Shown: piece by piece, positions 32,701 through 37,365 of the stretch
Position numbering within the stretch: the stretch's first letter is position 1
How the letters are laid out: the number at the start of each line of letters is the position of its first letter
Source of the DNA: Apodemus sylvaticus
Lineage: Eukaryota > Chordata > Mammalia > Rodentia > Muridae
DNA length: 64,000 nucleotides
Assembly: GCF_947179515.1 (NCBI RefSeq)
Contig: NC_067481.1
Location: forward strand, 27,794,086-27,858,085
Direction: 5' to 3'
The notes under the pieces: generated by a model
What the model saw: the letters and a program-made list of their open reading frames with translations, nothing else
Databases searched by the model: none
Told to the model about the DNA's origin: nothing
Translations under genes and position numbers: made by a program

Positions 32701-33431
32701 CCCGTGGACATTGTCAGCACTCTGCAAGCCCTTCAGATGCTCAAGTATTGGAAAGGCAAGCACCTAGTTTTAAAGAGACAGGTGAGATTTTCCTCAGCTG
32801 CCTGTGGTGTCCTTAACACATAGGAGAGCTCAGTGGGGTCACGCTACCCACAGTTACCTCCCCTTAGAGGCTTAACCGGAAGCTCCTTCCAGCCTCCTTC
32901 CAGCTGGCAGCAGGGTCCACATGGCCTTTGCTGCCAAGCTTATCTCCCTGCTTGTCTTTATCAGAGCTTGTGGTCAGCTCTGTCAGATCTGGATGAAGCA
33001 AGCTAAGCGGCTCTGTGTGGCATTACACACTTACACCCATCTCTGTGAGTCCTTATAAGTTCTAGGACTGTTGCTTTGTGGAATGCCACCTCAGCTTAGG
33101 TCCTTTTTGAATTTTTAGTTACCCACACATCATAAGCATAAATGAATAATGATTCCCAGTTCTCATTGAAGGCAGAATAGGAATAAAGAGGAAACTTTGC
33201 AAATCTAAAGATATCTTGTACTTTAATACGTTATTAGGACTTGGGTGTATCTGTTGCTAGCCATTTTGGAATCTTTTTAAAAGCATATTAGTTGCATGTA
33301 TGTAATAGTTGCTTCCTTATTCTTCACAGGACCTGATAGATGAGTGGATAGCCAAAGAGGCCAAGAGGTCCAACTCCAACAAAACCATGGATCCAAGCTG
33401 CTTAAAATGGACCCCTCCCAAGGGCACTTAA
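2003..33431 (+). CDS. Kat7: Kat7 (HBO1/MYST2) histone acetyltransferase, 14 of 15 coding exons
   Basis: Join of 2003-2150, 5008-5184, 8321-8560, 14392-14474, 17541-17630, 19349-19447, 23008-23118, 25318-25509, 27863-27952, 28150-28290, 29273-29366, 31705-31851, 32675-32781 and 33330-33431. The exons total 1821 nt, i.e. 606 codons plus TAA. With the five codons expected from upstream exon 1 this gives 611 residues, the length known for human KAT7. Seen: a Ser/Arg-rich N-terminus, a C2HC zinc finger (C185, C190, H203, C209), the MYST zinc finger (C368, C371, H384, C388), the autoacetylated lysine (K432), the acetyl-CoA loop RQGYGK (483-488) and catalytic Glu508. Known of the family: it is the nuclear catalytic subunit with ING4/5, MEAF6 and JADE or BRPF scaffolds, and acetylates H3K14 and H4 at promoters and replication origins. 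No frameshift or stop was found. The promoter and start codon are outside the window. Confidence 0.98.
2258..2684 (+). mobile_element. URR1-type hAT (Charlie-related) nonautonomous DNA transposon, split by a SINE
   Basis: It begins CAGTGGTTCTCAAC and ends GTTGAAAACCACTG, inverted termini of the rodent URR1 family. An imperfect 8-bp target-site duplication flanks it (GTGTAGAG at 2250-2257, GTGTAGAT at 2685-2692), as expected for hAT. A SINE at about 2342-2525 interrupts it. Confidence 0.85.
2342..2525 (-). mobile_element. B2/B3-family SINE nested in URR1
   Basis: Reverse complement of a tRNA-derived SINE: AAGATTTATTTATT at the left, GAACTCAGGACC and CATCTCTCCAGACC at the right. It inserted after the URR1 copy. 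Confidence 0.8.
3203..3358 (+). mobile_element. B1 SINE
   Basis: GCCAGGTGTGGTGGCGCACA to an AAAATAACCAAAAAAG tail. Confidence 0.88.
3630..3808 (+). mobile_element. B1 SINE with 12-bp target-site duplication
   Basis: GGCTGGGCATGGTGGCACAT to an A-rich tail. GAGTCATAATGG occurs at 3618-3629 and again at 3809-3820. Confidence 0.93.
4216..4325 (+). mobile_element. B2/B3-family SINE, 5' part only
   Basis: GGGGTTGGAGAGATGGCTCA to CACACCATTGGTAACTC, then unique sequence. Confidence 0.8.
4460..4600 (+). mobile_element. B1 SINE, old
   Basis: TTTAGTCCTAGCAACTCAGG, GTGAGTTTGAGGCCAGCCTG and an A-rich end. Confidence 0.75.
5008..5184 (+). CDS. Kat7: Kat7 coding exon 3 (residues 55-113 plus 1 nt)
   Basis: Encodes [20 protein letters not shown] onward and ends in VVDFSDR. 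The region is low-complexity, with TP and SP sites (for example PTPVTPKK). The exon is 177 nt with phase 1 on both sides, so skipping it would keep the frame. Its acceptor ends in CCGGGATTAG and lacks a clean pyrimidine tract next to the AG, so it looks weak. The donor GTAAGT is consensus. Confidence 0.97.
5376..5540 (-). mobile_element. B1 SINE (older reverse B1 fragment follows at 5565-5650)
   Basis: Reverse B1 with GAGACAGGGTTTCTCTGTAT and GTGCTGGGATTACAGGCGTG, preceded by a (TTTG)n tract. Confidence 0.93.
5985..6295 (-). mobile_element. B3-type SINE plus adjoining B1 fragment
   Basis: B3 part at 5985-6188 (GAGCTGCGGTGTGCGTGCTG, ATCATCTCTCCGGC). Reverse B1 fragment at 6195-6295 (GATCAGGCTGGCTTTGAACT). 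Confidence 0.7.
6497..6960 (+). mobile_element. B3-type SINE split by a reverse B1, with internal tandem duplication
   Basis: The head at 6497-6540 (CTGCAGAGATGGCTCAGTG) resumes near 6700. A reverse B1 occupies 6541-6698. The resumed part carries an exact 81-bp tandem duplication, then a 20-bp one, and ends in an A-rich tail. Confidence 0.75.
6714..6875. repeat. Exact 81-bp tandem duplication
   Basis: 6714-6794 and 6795-6875 are identical. Each unit runs from CAGAGAACTGAGTTAGG to GGAGATCTGAC. Directly after, ACACTCTTCTGGCCTCTG also occurs twice in tandem (6876-6895 and 6896-6915, the last two bases differing slightly). Confidence 0.97.
6961..7125 (-). mobile_element. B3-type SINE
   Basis: TTGTGGTTGCTTGGAATTGA and GAGCCATCTATCTCTCC. 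A (GA)n tract follows at 7136-7199. Confidence 0.75.
7200..7515 (+). mobile_element. Old B1 split by a younger B1
   Basis: The younger B1 (about 7299-7454) is flanked by an exact 14-bp duplication AAGTTCCAGGCCAG at 7285-7298 and 7455-7468. The duplication is itself B1 sequence of the older copy. Confidence 0.88.
7632..7842 (-). mobile_element. B3-type SINE
   Basis: TTGGCCTGCATGTATGTCTC, GGTGGGTGCTAGGAGTGGAA, ACTGAGCCATTTCTTAGACC. Confidence 0.75.
7893..8020 (-). mobile_element. B1 SINE, old
   Basis: Reverse B1 with CTCTGTAGTCCAGGCTGGCT and a (CCA)n expansion near 7992-8010. A short plus-strand B1-like piece follows at 8200-8285. Confidence 0.75.
8321..8560 (+). CDS. Kat7: Kat7 coding exon 4 (residues 114-193 plus 1 nt)
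   Basis: Acceptor TTTTCTTTAG, donor GTGAGC. It encodes [20 protein letters not shown], a second Ser-rich stretch, a basic KRRRF patch that could act as a nuclear localisation signal (inference), and the first half of the N-terminal C2HC zinc finger with C185 and C190. It is 240 nt with phase 1 on both sides, so it is frame-neutral if skipped, but skipping would destroy the zinc finger. Confidence 0.98.
9318..9473 (-). mobile_element. B1 SINE with target-site duplication
   Basis: Reverse B1. GCAGCATTGTATTTTTT lies on both sides (about 9274-9290 and 9471-9487). Confidence 0.93.
9978..10090 (+). mobile_element. B1-like SINE, decayed
   Basis: GAGCAGGGCATGGTGGCAGG and ACACTTAGGAGG with a short body. 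Confidence 0.6.
10092..10198. repeat. Tetranucleotide tract (ATGA)n to (GAAA)n
   Basis: ATGA units at 10092-10115 pass into about 18 GAAA units. The (GAAA)n part is all-purine on the plus strand. Confidence 0.97.
10207..10398 (+). mobile_element. B2 SINE, near full length
   Basis: GGGCTGGAGAGATGGCTCAG to AATAAATAAATCTTT and A14. Confidence 0.94.
10787..10980 (-). mobile_element. B2/B3-family SINE
   Basis: AAGATTTATTTTGTTGTTG, GGTCCTCTGGAAGAGCAACA, CATCTCTCCAGCCCCC. Confidence 0.8.
11150..11262 (-). mobile_element. L1 3'-end fragment
   Basis: A T-run followed by TTCATGCTGAATGTTTTGAT and CCGACTCCTCCCAGATCAAC, a phrase typical of rodent L1 3' regions in reverse. Family uncertain. Confidence 0.5.
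11751..11790. repeat. (TGGA)10 microsatellite
   Basis: Uninterrupted TGGA units. The flanks look like a worn B1 end (left) and a B3/ID-like piece (right, to about 11985). Confidence 0.97.
12527..12665 (+). mobile_element. B1 SINE
   Basis: GCTAGGTGGTGGTGGACCAT to TTTGTCTCAGGG. Its tail position is occupied by the purine microsatellite that follows. Confidence 0.82.
12667..12846. repeat. 180-bp all-purine compound microsatellite
   Basis: (GGAA)n at 12667-12720, (GGGA)n at 12721-12780 and (GAAA)n at 12781-12846. There is not one pyrimidine on the plus strand. Likely grown from the A-tail of the B1 before it. Confidence 0.98.
12855..12960 (+). mobile_element. ID-type SINE
   Basis: ATGTAGCTCTGTGGTAGAGT then GCTTGTCTAGCATGG and CAGGCCCTGGATTCC, the tRNA-Ala/BC1-related ID body, then a (TTTG)n/A-rich end. 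Confidence 0.75.
13098..13266 (+). mobile_element. B2 SINE
   Basis: GGCGGGAATGATGGCTCAGC to TAAATAAAATG and an A-rich end. Confidence 0.85.
13275..13440 (+). mobile_element. B1 SINE with target-site duplication
   Basis: GGGCGGTGGTGGCGCACACC to A13. AAAAGTGTGTTGA lies at about 13262-13274 and 13438-13450. Confidence 0.93.
13452..13592 (+). mobile_element. B1 SINE, older
   Basis: CTAGGCAGTATTGGCGCACA to CTGTCTCCAAAAACAAAAAT. Confidence 0.85.
13593..13765 (+). mobile_element. B2 SINE, diverged
   Basis: GGGGCTTAAGAGACGACTCA to ATAAATAAAATAAAAATAAA. Fourth SINE in a row, all on the plus strand. Confidence 0.85.
13950..14195. mobile_element. Two old B1 copies, tail to tail
   Basis: Reverse B1 at 13965-14055 (GGATTTCTTTGTGTAGCATT). 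Forward B1 at 14075-14195 (CACACCTTTAATCCCAGCAC). Confidence 0.75.
14392..14474 (+). CDS. Kat7: Kat7 coding exon 5 (residues 194-221)
   Basis: Acceptor CCTTTAACAG, donor GTAACG. It encodes [20 protein letters not shown] and then NLSADECK. It completes the C2HC zinc finger with H203 and C209. Phase 1 at entry, phase 0 at exit. Confidence 0.97.
14700..16115. other. Kat7 intron 5, non-repeat stretch
   Basis: No SINE, no recognisable exon and no clear motif, apart from a (GTTT)n tract near 15,995-16,030. Unusually clean for this gene. Confidence 0.6.
16120..16870 (-). mobile_element. Old LINE2-type fragment in Kat7 intron 5, antisense
   Basis: Stretches such as GATTATGTTTTATTCTGATG, AGCTTGGACCAGTGTGGTA and AAGGATTTCATCCAAG follow the reverse complement of the mammalian L2 reverse-transcriptase region as I remember it, with heavy decay. 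The right part (16,420-16,870) is the surer half. Confidence 0.5.
17080..17195 (-). mobile_element. B1 SINE, old
   Basis: GAGGCAGGATCTTGTCTCCC and GGCTGGCCTTGAACTCTTAA. Confidence 0.65.
17541..17630 (+). CDS. Kat7: Kat7 coding exon 6 (residues 222-251)
   Basis: Acceptor GATGGTTGCAG, donor GTATGG. It encodes [20 protein letters not shown] and then [10 protein letters not shown], a charged linker after the zinc finger. It is 90 nt with phase 0 on both sides, so skipping is frame-neutral. Confidence 0.97.
17640..18540. other. Kat7 intron 6, non-repeat stretch
   Basis: Plain intronic sequence between exon 6 and the poly(C) tract. I see nothing specific. Confidence 0.55.
18566..18601. repeat. 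C23-G5-C-G7 homopolymer junction
   Basis: Twenty-three C followed at once by a G run broken by one C. It sits where the A-tail of the reverse B1 at 18602-18735 should be. Confidence 0.95.
18602..18735 (-). mobile_element. B1 SINE
   Basis: GAGACAGGGTTTCTCTGTGT and CTCAGTGCTGGTATTAAAAT, then (TTTA)n at 18737-18780. Confidence 0.85.
19045..19265 (+). mobile_element. Two decayed B1/B4-like pieces after a T-run
   Basis: AAGCTCAGTATGGTAGTCCA with A-tail at about 19160, then a second piece ending AGTCGTTTAAAAAAAAAG. They lie just before Kat7 exon 7. Confidence 0.5.
19349..19447 (+). CDS. Kat7: Kat7 coding exon 7 (residues 252-284)
   Basis: Acceptor TTCTTTTAG, donor GTGAGG. It encodes [20 protein letters not shown] and then [13 protein letters not shown], a Lys/Arg-rich segment predicted here to be helical. 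It is 99 nt with phase 0 on both sides. Confidence 0.97.
19612..19800 (+). mobile_element. B4 (ID-B1 chimera) SINE
   Basis: ATGGGGCTCAGTTGGTAGAA (ID-like head) followed by a B1-like half with CAGCTATTCTGAAGTCTGAG and CCTTGTTCCCAAA. Confidence 0.65.
20119..20300 (+). mobile_element. B2/B3-family SINE
   Basis: GGGGCTGGAGCGATGGTTCA to ACACGTATACATGC and a T/A-rich end. Confidence 0.85.
20681..20740. repeat. (TG)n microsatellite
   Basis: About 28 TG units with one CG near the start. A decayed B1/B4-like piece precedes it (20480-20660). Confidence 0.97.
21279..21465 (+). mobile_element. B1 SINE inserted in an older reverse B1
   Basis: AGCTGGGCAGTGGTGGCGCA to an A/GAAA tail. AAATAGGGTCTCA occurs at 21267-21279 and 21466-21478. 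The interrupted older reverse B1 continues to about 21590. Confidence 0.92.
21605..21745 (+). mobile_element. B4-like SINE
   Basis: GGTCTGGAGAAGTGACTTGG then a B1-like half with GCATGCCTGTAATTCCAGCA. Confidence 0.6.
22031..22090. repeat. Pyrimidine-rich (TCC)n/(TTCC)n tract
   Basis: CTCCTCCTCCTCCTCCTCC followed by CTTCCTTCCTTCC. Confidence 0.9.
22095..23007. other. Kat7 intron 7, non-repeat stretch before exon 8
   Basis: No repeat family recognised. GTCCACMCAGACAGAA occurs twice close together (about 22949 and 22972), a small imperfect duplication 40 bases before the acceptor. Confidence 0.5.
23008..23118 (+). CDS. Kat7: Kat7 coding exon 8 (residues 285-321)
   Basis: Acceptor GTCTTTTCTAG, donor GTGAGT. 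It encodes [20 protein letters not shown] and then [17 protein letters not shown], the linker just before the MYST domain. Phase 0 on both sides. Confidence 0.97.
23492..23668 (-). mobile_element. B2 SINE
   Basis: AAGATTTATTTATTGTTATA to GAGCCATCTCTCCAGCCCCC. It carries the CTCF-like CACCAGTAGAGGGCATCAG. Confidence 0.94.
23920..23990 (-). mobile_element. L1 3'-end fragment
   Basis: AACATTTATTTTACTTCACT, TTACATCCCGCTCAGTG and a C-rich run, like the end of rodent L1 in reverse. Short, so tentative. Confidence 0.4.
24386..24602 (+). mobile_element. B4 SINE
   Basis: GGGCTGGGACTATAGTTCCT (ID-like) followed by a B1-like half with AGGTCAAGGTCATCCTCATT and an A13 tail. Confidence 0.7.
24615..24798 (+). 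mobile_element. B2 SINE with target-site duplication
   Basis: AGGGGCTAGAGAGATGGCAC to TTTAATAAATCTTTAAAA. AAGAYACCTGGGC repeats at about 24600-24613 and 24794-24806. Confidence 0.93.
24938..25003 (-). mobile_element. B1 remnant with poly(C)
   Basis: Only the B1 start (GACAGGCATGCGCCACTACT, reverse) is left, joined to (GTT)n and C15. CTCATAGAAG flanks it on both sides, so a full insertion was probably deleted internally. Confidence 0.7.
25031..25240 (+). mobile_element. B3-type SINE
   Basis: GGGGCTGGAGATAGTTCAGC, GTGGTGGCTCACAGCTACCT, CCTTTCTGACCTCT. Ends about 80 bases before Kat7 exon 9. Confidence 0.75.
25318..25509 (+). CDS. Kat7: Kat7 coding exon 9 (residues 322-385), start of the MYST domain
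   Basis: Acceptor TTTGCCAATAG, donor GTATGT. It encodes [20 protein letters not shown] and the first three ligands of the MYST zinc finger (C368, C371, H384 in [17 protein letters not shown]). In known MYST structures this finger packs against the catalytic core. Phase 0 on both sides. Confidence 0.98.
26092..26276 (-). mobile_element. B1 SINE with target-site duplication
   Basis: (TTTG)n then GAGACAGGGTTTCTCTGTAT to GCGTGCGCCACCTCTGCCCA. GGGTAATGTTTT occurs on both sides. Confidence 0.93.
26690..26822 (+). mobile_element. B1 SINE with internal deletion
   Basis: It goes straight from ATTTCTGAGTTCC to AGGTCAGCCAGGGC. The usual 29 bases between the two GAGTTC copies are missing. Confidence 0.9.
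26828..27012 (+). mobile_element. B2 SINE
   Basis: GGGCTGGAGAGATGGCAGCG to ATACATAAATAAATCATT. Confidence 0.92.
27035..27200 (-). mobile_element. B3-type SINE
   Basis: AACAAGTGGAAGTCAGTTCT, GTTCCCAGGATTAAATCTGA, GGCTTGGCAGCCAACACC. Confidence 0.6.
27205..27862. other. Kat7 intron 9, non-repeat stretch before exon 10
   Basis: Mostly unique AT-rich intron with no recognisable element. Confidence 0.5.
27863..27952 (+). CDS. Kat7: Kat7 coding exon 10 (residues 386-415)
   Basis: Acceptor TCTCTTGTAG, donor GTAAAA. It encodes [20 protein letters not shown] and then [11 protein letters not shown]388 is the last ligand of the MYST zinc finger. Phase 0 on both sides. Confidence 0.98.
28150..28290 (+). 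CDS. Kat7: Kat7 coding exon 11 (residues 416-462)
   Basis: Acceptor CTGCTTCCAG, donor GTGAGC. It encodes [20 protein letters not shown] and then the conserved core strand up to [11 protein letters not shown]432, the active-site lysine that MYST enzymes autoacetylate, is present. Phase 0 on both sides. Confidence 0.98.
28440..28925 (-). mobile_element. Two old reverse B1 copies
   Basis: 28445-28585 (TCTCTAGGCTGACCTGGAGT) and 28845-28925 (GGCTGGCCTAGAACTCTCAG), with non-repeat DNA between. Confidence 0.6.
29273..29366 (+). CDS. Kat7: Kat7 coding exon 12 (residues 463-493 plus 1 nt), acetyl-CoA site
   Basis: Acceptor TTGATTTTAG, donor GTAAGT. It encodes [20 protein letters not shown] and then [12 protein letters not shown]474 and the 475-477 strand plus the RQGYGK loop (483-488) form the acetyl-CoA pocket in the family. 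It exits in phase 1 inside Ser494. Confidence 0.98.
29750..29877 (-). mobile_element. B3-type SINE fragment
   Basis: GTGGAGGTTAGAGGACAACG, TGGGTCCTGGGCTTGAACTA, abutting the URR1 at 29878. Confidence 0.55.
29878..30075 (-). mobile_element. URR1-type hAT element in Kat7 intron 12
   Basis: Contains AACCTGTGGGTCATAACC, the ATGATTCATAATAGTGGC core and ends AACGTTGAGAATCATTG. This is the same family as 2258-2684 in the other orientation, more decayed at its termini. Confidence 0.75.
30128..30309 (+). other. Candidate cryptic/alternative terminal exon or coding relic in Kat7 intron 12
   Basis: An AG at 30126-30127 in GCTAATAAGCTCTCTGCAG is preceded by a plausible branch-point-like CTAAT and a short pyrimidine stretch. 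If used after exon 12, the spliced codon would be AAC and the frame would run into ATG at 30130 and stay open for 59 codons to TAG at 30307. The peptide (with [20 protein letters not shown] and [12 protein letters not shown]) looks more protein-like than the surrounding SINE DNA, but I do not recognise it. It could be a fragment of an old retrocopy instead. A donor-like GTAAGA follows at 30381. There is no transcript evidence. Confidence 0.3.
30400..30565 (+). mobile_element. B2 SINE
   Basis: GGGGCTGGAGAAAATGCTCA to GAACTCACATACAGG and a GAAAA tail. Confidence 0.92.
30575..30790 (+). mobile_element. B3-type SINE
   Basis: GGAGCAGGAGAGATTGCTCA to ACACATAAAATACAAATAAA. Confidence 0.82.
30895..31024 (+). 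mobile_element. B1 SINE, 3' truncated
   Basis: CCCGTAGTGGTGGTGCATGT to GGGCTACACAGAG, where it breaks into the L1-like piece. Confidence 0.85.
31025..31220. mobile_element. L1-like fragment
   Basis: AAAGCCCACACCCACAGTGA and GGCCACACCTCCTAACAGTG are phrases common in old rodent L1 (Lx-type) copies. Orientation and subfamily not fixed. Confidence 0.5.
31360..31640 (+). mobile_element. Decayed B1-like and B3-like pieces before Kat7 exon 13
   Basis: A B1-like part at 31370-31480. A B3-like part at 31525-31640 with CCAGAACCCACATGATAGAG and an AATAAA-rich end. Confidence 0.5.
31705..31851 (+). CDS. Kat7: Kat7 coding exon 13 (residues 494-542 plus 1 nt), catalytic Glu508
   Basis: Acceptor TTTCCTTGGTAG, donor GTAGGT. 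It encodes [20 protein letters not shown] onward to EISIK. E508 (in GSPERP) matches the general base of MYST enzymes. Phase 1 on both sides, 147 nt. Skipping would keep frame but remove the catalytic residue. Confidence 0.98.
32010..32205 (+). mobile_element. B3-type SINE
   Basis: GACCTGGAGAAAAGGCTCAG, CCAGTTCCAGGCACACATAG, ends in CA-rich tail. Confidence 0.75.
32207..32370 (-). mobile_element. B1 SINE
   Basis: (TTTG)n, CTGGCTGTCCTGGAATTCAC, CAAGTGCTGGGATTGAGTGT. Confidence 0.85.
32675..32781 (+). CDS. Kat7: Kat7 coding exon 14 (residues 543-578)
   Basis: Acceptor CTCTGTTACAG, donor GTGAGA. It encodes [20 protein letters not shown] and then [16 protein letters not shown], the C-terminal helical part of the MYST fold. 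Phase 1 at entry, phase 0 at exit. Confidence 0.98.
32790..33329. other. Kat7 intron 14, non-repeat
   Basis: Short intron with no SINE. I see nothing beyond normal splice sites. Confidence 0.6.
33330..33431 (+). CDS. Kat7: Kat7 coding exon 15, C-terminus and TAA stop (residues 579-611)
   Basis: Acceptor TTCTTCACAG. It encodes [20 protein letters not shown] and ends in LKWTPPKGT, followed by TAA at 33429-33431. The conserved ending shows the C-terminus is complete. Confidence 0.98.
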   Translation, partial: DLIDEWIAKEAKRSNSNKTMDPSCLKWTPPKGT

Positions 33432-34950
33432 AGTGACCTGTCATTCCAAGCCAGCGAGCCCCAGCCGTAGGAATCTATACCCTAGGGATCTGTCTGTCAT
33501 TTCTGTTGCTCTCGTGATTGGCAAGTACAGTATCCTTTGGGAAGGCCACCCCTCAGGACTGTTCTGGCTCCAACCTTCGTGTACACTGCAGACACTAGTT
33601 CTGAGGAACTGTTGTTTCGGCCTCAGTGAGGTTGCCTGGACGGATCTGTATCAGGCTCAAGTACAGATCCCTTGTAGCACTGACCCAAGGAGTTGTGTTA
33701 TGGTACTGTACCTGTCCAGTCACTGGTTCCCTCCTCGTGCTCTTCAACCCGAGAGGTTTGTTGTGTCCTGACCTTTGTGCTAGTGCTTTTTCCTGCCTGG
33801 TTAGCCGACCTCCAGACATGGTTAGCACCAAAGGGCCCTTTCCGGTTACTCCTCACACGTTCTTCATGAAGGGGTGGGTGCCTGCGAGTGTCCCTGTGTT
33901 TGCTGGGAGGGTCTGCTCACCCTGGGTTTCATCTCCCAGTCACTTATTTTTCTCTCTTTTTGTCAAAAGACTTGCCTTTGATCAGGATCAGGCTTGCCAG
34001 AGCTAGGAACGCCTGACATTTCCCAGGGGTTCACAGAACCTGGTTCATCTGAGGGAGACGGGTGAAGTTTAAGAGGTGGTGATCCTGTATTTACTGGTGG
34101 GCACTGGGGCAGCATCTTGCTAGACGGAAATGGATAATTCTTCCACAGCATAAAATGCCCCCACTTTATTTTTCTGCCCCCTTTTGTGTTGGCAGTTGCT
34201 AAAATATTTTAACAATATTTTTTTCACGCCACATTAAATGATCTCAGTGTGGCTCTTTCCCTGCCTGCCTTTGCCAGTCTGGTAGAGGGCAGCTATACTT
34301 CCCATATAAGTTGCACTGATTTTGTCCAGAGCTTCCTGGGAGAAGTGGAAAATGGTTGAAATGACTTATGTTTCTCAGTCCGACGCAGCACAACAGAGTG
34401 GCCACACTGCTCTGGGTGCCTCCCCTCCAGCAGTGCCTCCCCCTCCCCAGCAGGCTCGAGTGCTGTCTCTAGGAACTAACTCCATTTCCCTTTCGGGACT
34501 TGCCACTATCATCCTGTTCTCTGGGTTCCTATTTTTGGTGGTGTTAAGTGAAGGAAGAAATGTTCCCTCTAATTTCTCCCTGTCCCAGTATATAACCTGC
34601 TATCTTGGGGCAGCTTTTGATGTCTGACATGTCACCCTTCCCAGCGTGGTCTCCTCCAACACTGCTGTCTTCACGTGGCACCTTTACCACAACCCTAACT
34701 CTGGTCATTTGTGCCTTTCTCTTGTCATCTCTGTACACTACTAATACTCACTGTGGGTTGGAGGGAGCTGGTTAAGCATGTTCAGTGCTCCCCTCCCGTT
34801 TCAGTGTAACTGTTAACATGTATCCAAAAGCCGCTTCACTGGGGATTTTCTTAAGGGGTAAAGGCCTTTTACAGATGCTGAGCCCTTCCCCACATGTGGT
34901 AGAATGTGCTCTTCTGTATCTACTCAATAAAGCATGTTCTCTGCTCATGT
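33432..34950 (+). other. Kat7: Kat7 3' UTR
   Basis: Continuous with the stop codon and free of recognisable SINEs, unlike the flanking introns, which is typical of a constrained 3' UTR. It ends about 20 bases after the AATAAA at 34926. The open frames inside it are chance. The cleavage position is inferred from the signal and the GT-rich stretch after it, not observed. Confidence 0.85.
34926..34931 (+). promoter_or_regulatory. Kat7: Kat7 poly(A) signal AATAAA
   Basis: Canonical hexamer in CTCAATAAAGCATG. A T/G-rich element (GTCTGATTGGTCTG and TTTATATGTGGTTTGGTGTG) follows 20-60 bases later. This is the usual layout of a strong mammalian polyadenylation site. Confidence 0.85.
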
Positions 34951-35610
34951 CTGATTGGTCTGAAGCTTGTTTATATGTGGTTTGGTGTGATTGACATGGG
35001 GTTGGTGGCTCAGTGAGGTGTTAGCAGTAGGGTTTGGGGCTGTGGGTTGGTTGTCTACCCCTGTGAAGCAGGTTGTTGACAGAGTGTTTTCTCATGGCTC
35101 CAGGAAGTAGTTACGCCCAGCATCGGCTAGCTAGTATAACTAGCTCTTTCATTCATCGGCCTCTGGTTTGGGGGGCTTCAAGGAACCAATGGGAATTTAG
35201 GGCAGGTTGGGGATTCCATGGATGCTTGTAGGAGGCAGAAACAAGTGTATTCGTTTTCTTCAAGTTACATTCACCAGTAGCGGGCCATGCTTGTCTAATC
35301 ATTACCCAGCCCAGACTGCACCTCCGGAATGGCTGCAGTTTGTGCTTGTGTTTGCTCAGGCAGGAGCAGGGAGGTTGGGCACTGCCATCTGTGGTGGAAA
35401 GGGAGCTGTGCTTGCTGGGGTTCTGCTCACTGGCAAGGCCTCTTATTGGAGTTGTTAAGTGCAGTGGAAAAAACTAACCTCCCTTCTGTTGATCTTAGAA
35501 TAGTTTGCTCAATTTCTGTGTTGTAAACATTTGCAGCAGAGGGAGGTTTTGTTCATTGAACGATTTGAAGAGTGGAGATGGGTGACATGGACCTTGAGAA
35601 TTGAATGCCA

Positions 35611-35652
35611 GGGAGGGAGGGAGGGAGGGAGGGAGGGAGGGAGGGAGGGAGG
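35611..35652. repeat. (GGGA)n microsatellite in the Kat7-Tac4 gap
   Basis: Ten uninterrupted GGGA/GGAG units, all-purine on the plus strand. Confidence 0.96.
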
Positions 35653-35937
35653 CAGGCGCCCAGCCCTGATCCTGTTGTTCCTGGGTCTGGTTGGCCACTC
35701 AGTGGAGGCCTGTGTATGGTAGCCTCGTGCGCGCGCTCAGCACTCTGTCCTTTGTCCTTTGTATTAGCTGTATCCGTCTGCTCACACTGACTATGCAGAA
35801 GGAAACCCGCAGCCTACCGCTCACCGTACTCTGTCCCACTTCCTCTGCCCTTGCTTTCCTCTGCGCCAGTTCCCTCATGTCTGCTCACCCTTCCCCTTCT
35901 AGGTAGATACACTTGTTAGAAGCAGTCATGTGTCTAG

Positions 35938-36025
35938 AGCAGCAGTTCTCAGCACATGGGGTTTAGATGTCAAATGACCCTTTCACAGGGTCGCCTAAGA
36001 CCACCCAAAAAATAGATTATGATAC
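35938..36025 (-). mobile_element. Truncated URR1-type hAT fragment in the Kat7-Tac4 gap
   Basis: CAGCAGTTCTCAGCACATGG followed by CCCTTTCACAGGGTCGCCTA matches one end of URR1. The other end is missing. Confidence 0.65.
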
Positions 36026-37365
36026 TGAATGAGAGCCTTGCTTCTCTTGCCTCCACGAGTCATGTTGTGGTGCAGCCTGGTCGCCTGACGGCTCTGACGG
36101 CCTCCCATTTCTCATGGGGATAGTCCTGTGAGTCATTTTTAGCAGTGTAGTATGCACTCTGTAGAACACAGCAATGCTTCCTACTGGCTTCCTACAGGGT
36201 TTAGCTGTCATCAGCCCCTGTAGTTCTGGGTAGGCTGTGTGGCTGGGATTAGGGGCTGCTGGAATGGACTTATCTGTCAGGCTGCTTGCTCTAGATCAGA
36301 GCCGGGGCTGTGAAGCATCTTACAATCTGTAGATAAAAGTGGAGCACAGTTTGCTTGCGGCACACATCCATCTCTTCTGGAACACAAAACCAGTGGAATC
36401 AGCATTTGATTCCCTTGCAAGGGGAGTTAGTATGGCTGTTCTTAAAGCAGGTTCAAGCAGCTGGGCTCTGAACCACCTTCTTTCTCTCCTGTTTGCTTCT
36501 GACCTTTGTGAAGCTGAAAAACTCATCAGGATTTTTTTTTTTTTTTGTACCTATGCAAATATGCCCATATTTATTTGCAGTCCAGGAAATTGCCTGTGGA
36601 GTCTCTAGGGATGAGAGTCATAAAGCCTGGCTTCAGACGCTTCCCTGGAGCAGGAAGCACCTTCTGACTCCTAACTTGGGGCTCTGAACTAGTTTTTGGA
36701 ATGTGCTGGAATGCAGAGAAACAACTCCGATGAGTGATGAGGTACTGAGGAAGGTCTGGCTCACCGGCTGGCGGGCCTCGTAGGGTGTGTCTGAGAACAC
36801 CTCTGCTAAATAGTGGGATGTAGTGTGTGCTAGGAATTGGATCTAACCTGGTTTTACTTCAGGTCTTCTGGCTTGCAGATGGCTACTTCTCCCAGACTGA
36901 TGGGAGCAGGGTAATTGCTCACTTCCTCTGTGGTAGCTTCAGCAAAGCCAATGAGTGTCAGTAAACCAGAAAGAAACAAGACTCACCGGTGAGGAAAATG
37001 CCCCACTGGGCAGAGTGTCCATTGTCCCTTCCCTCTTGTGCAGTGCCTTCAGTACCTGTTGGATTCCTGGCTTTGTTTACTTGTGCAGAGAAATAGACAA
37101 TAGCCTGGACTGTTGACCTCTTCGGCTCCCTGTGAGATGAACACTTCCCGGCAAGTTACCTTCTAATAAAGGCCGTTTCTGGAAGTGGCTTACTTTGGAC
37201 TTCTCTGTGTCACAAGTCCTTGGAGGCTTGTCTCTCATCTCACAGTATAGAATGTGCTAGAGTCTGCTGCACATTGAATCTACGTGAGGCTCTTTGTAAG
37301 TGGCTCACTTCCTTCCCCAACTGTGTGCCAGGCTTAGGATTTCCAGTAGTAGAGAGTTGGGAAAA

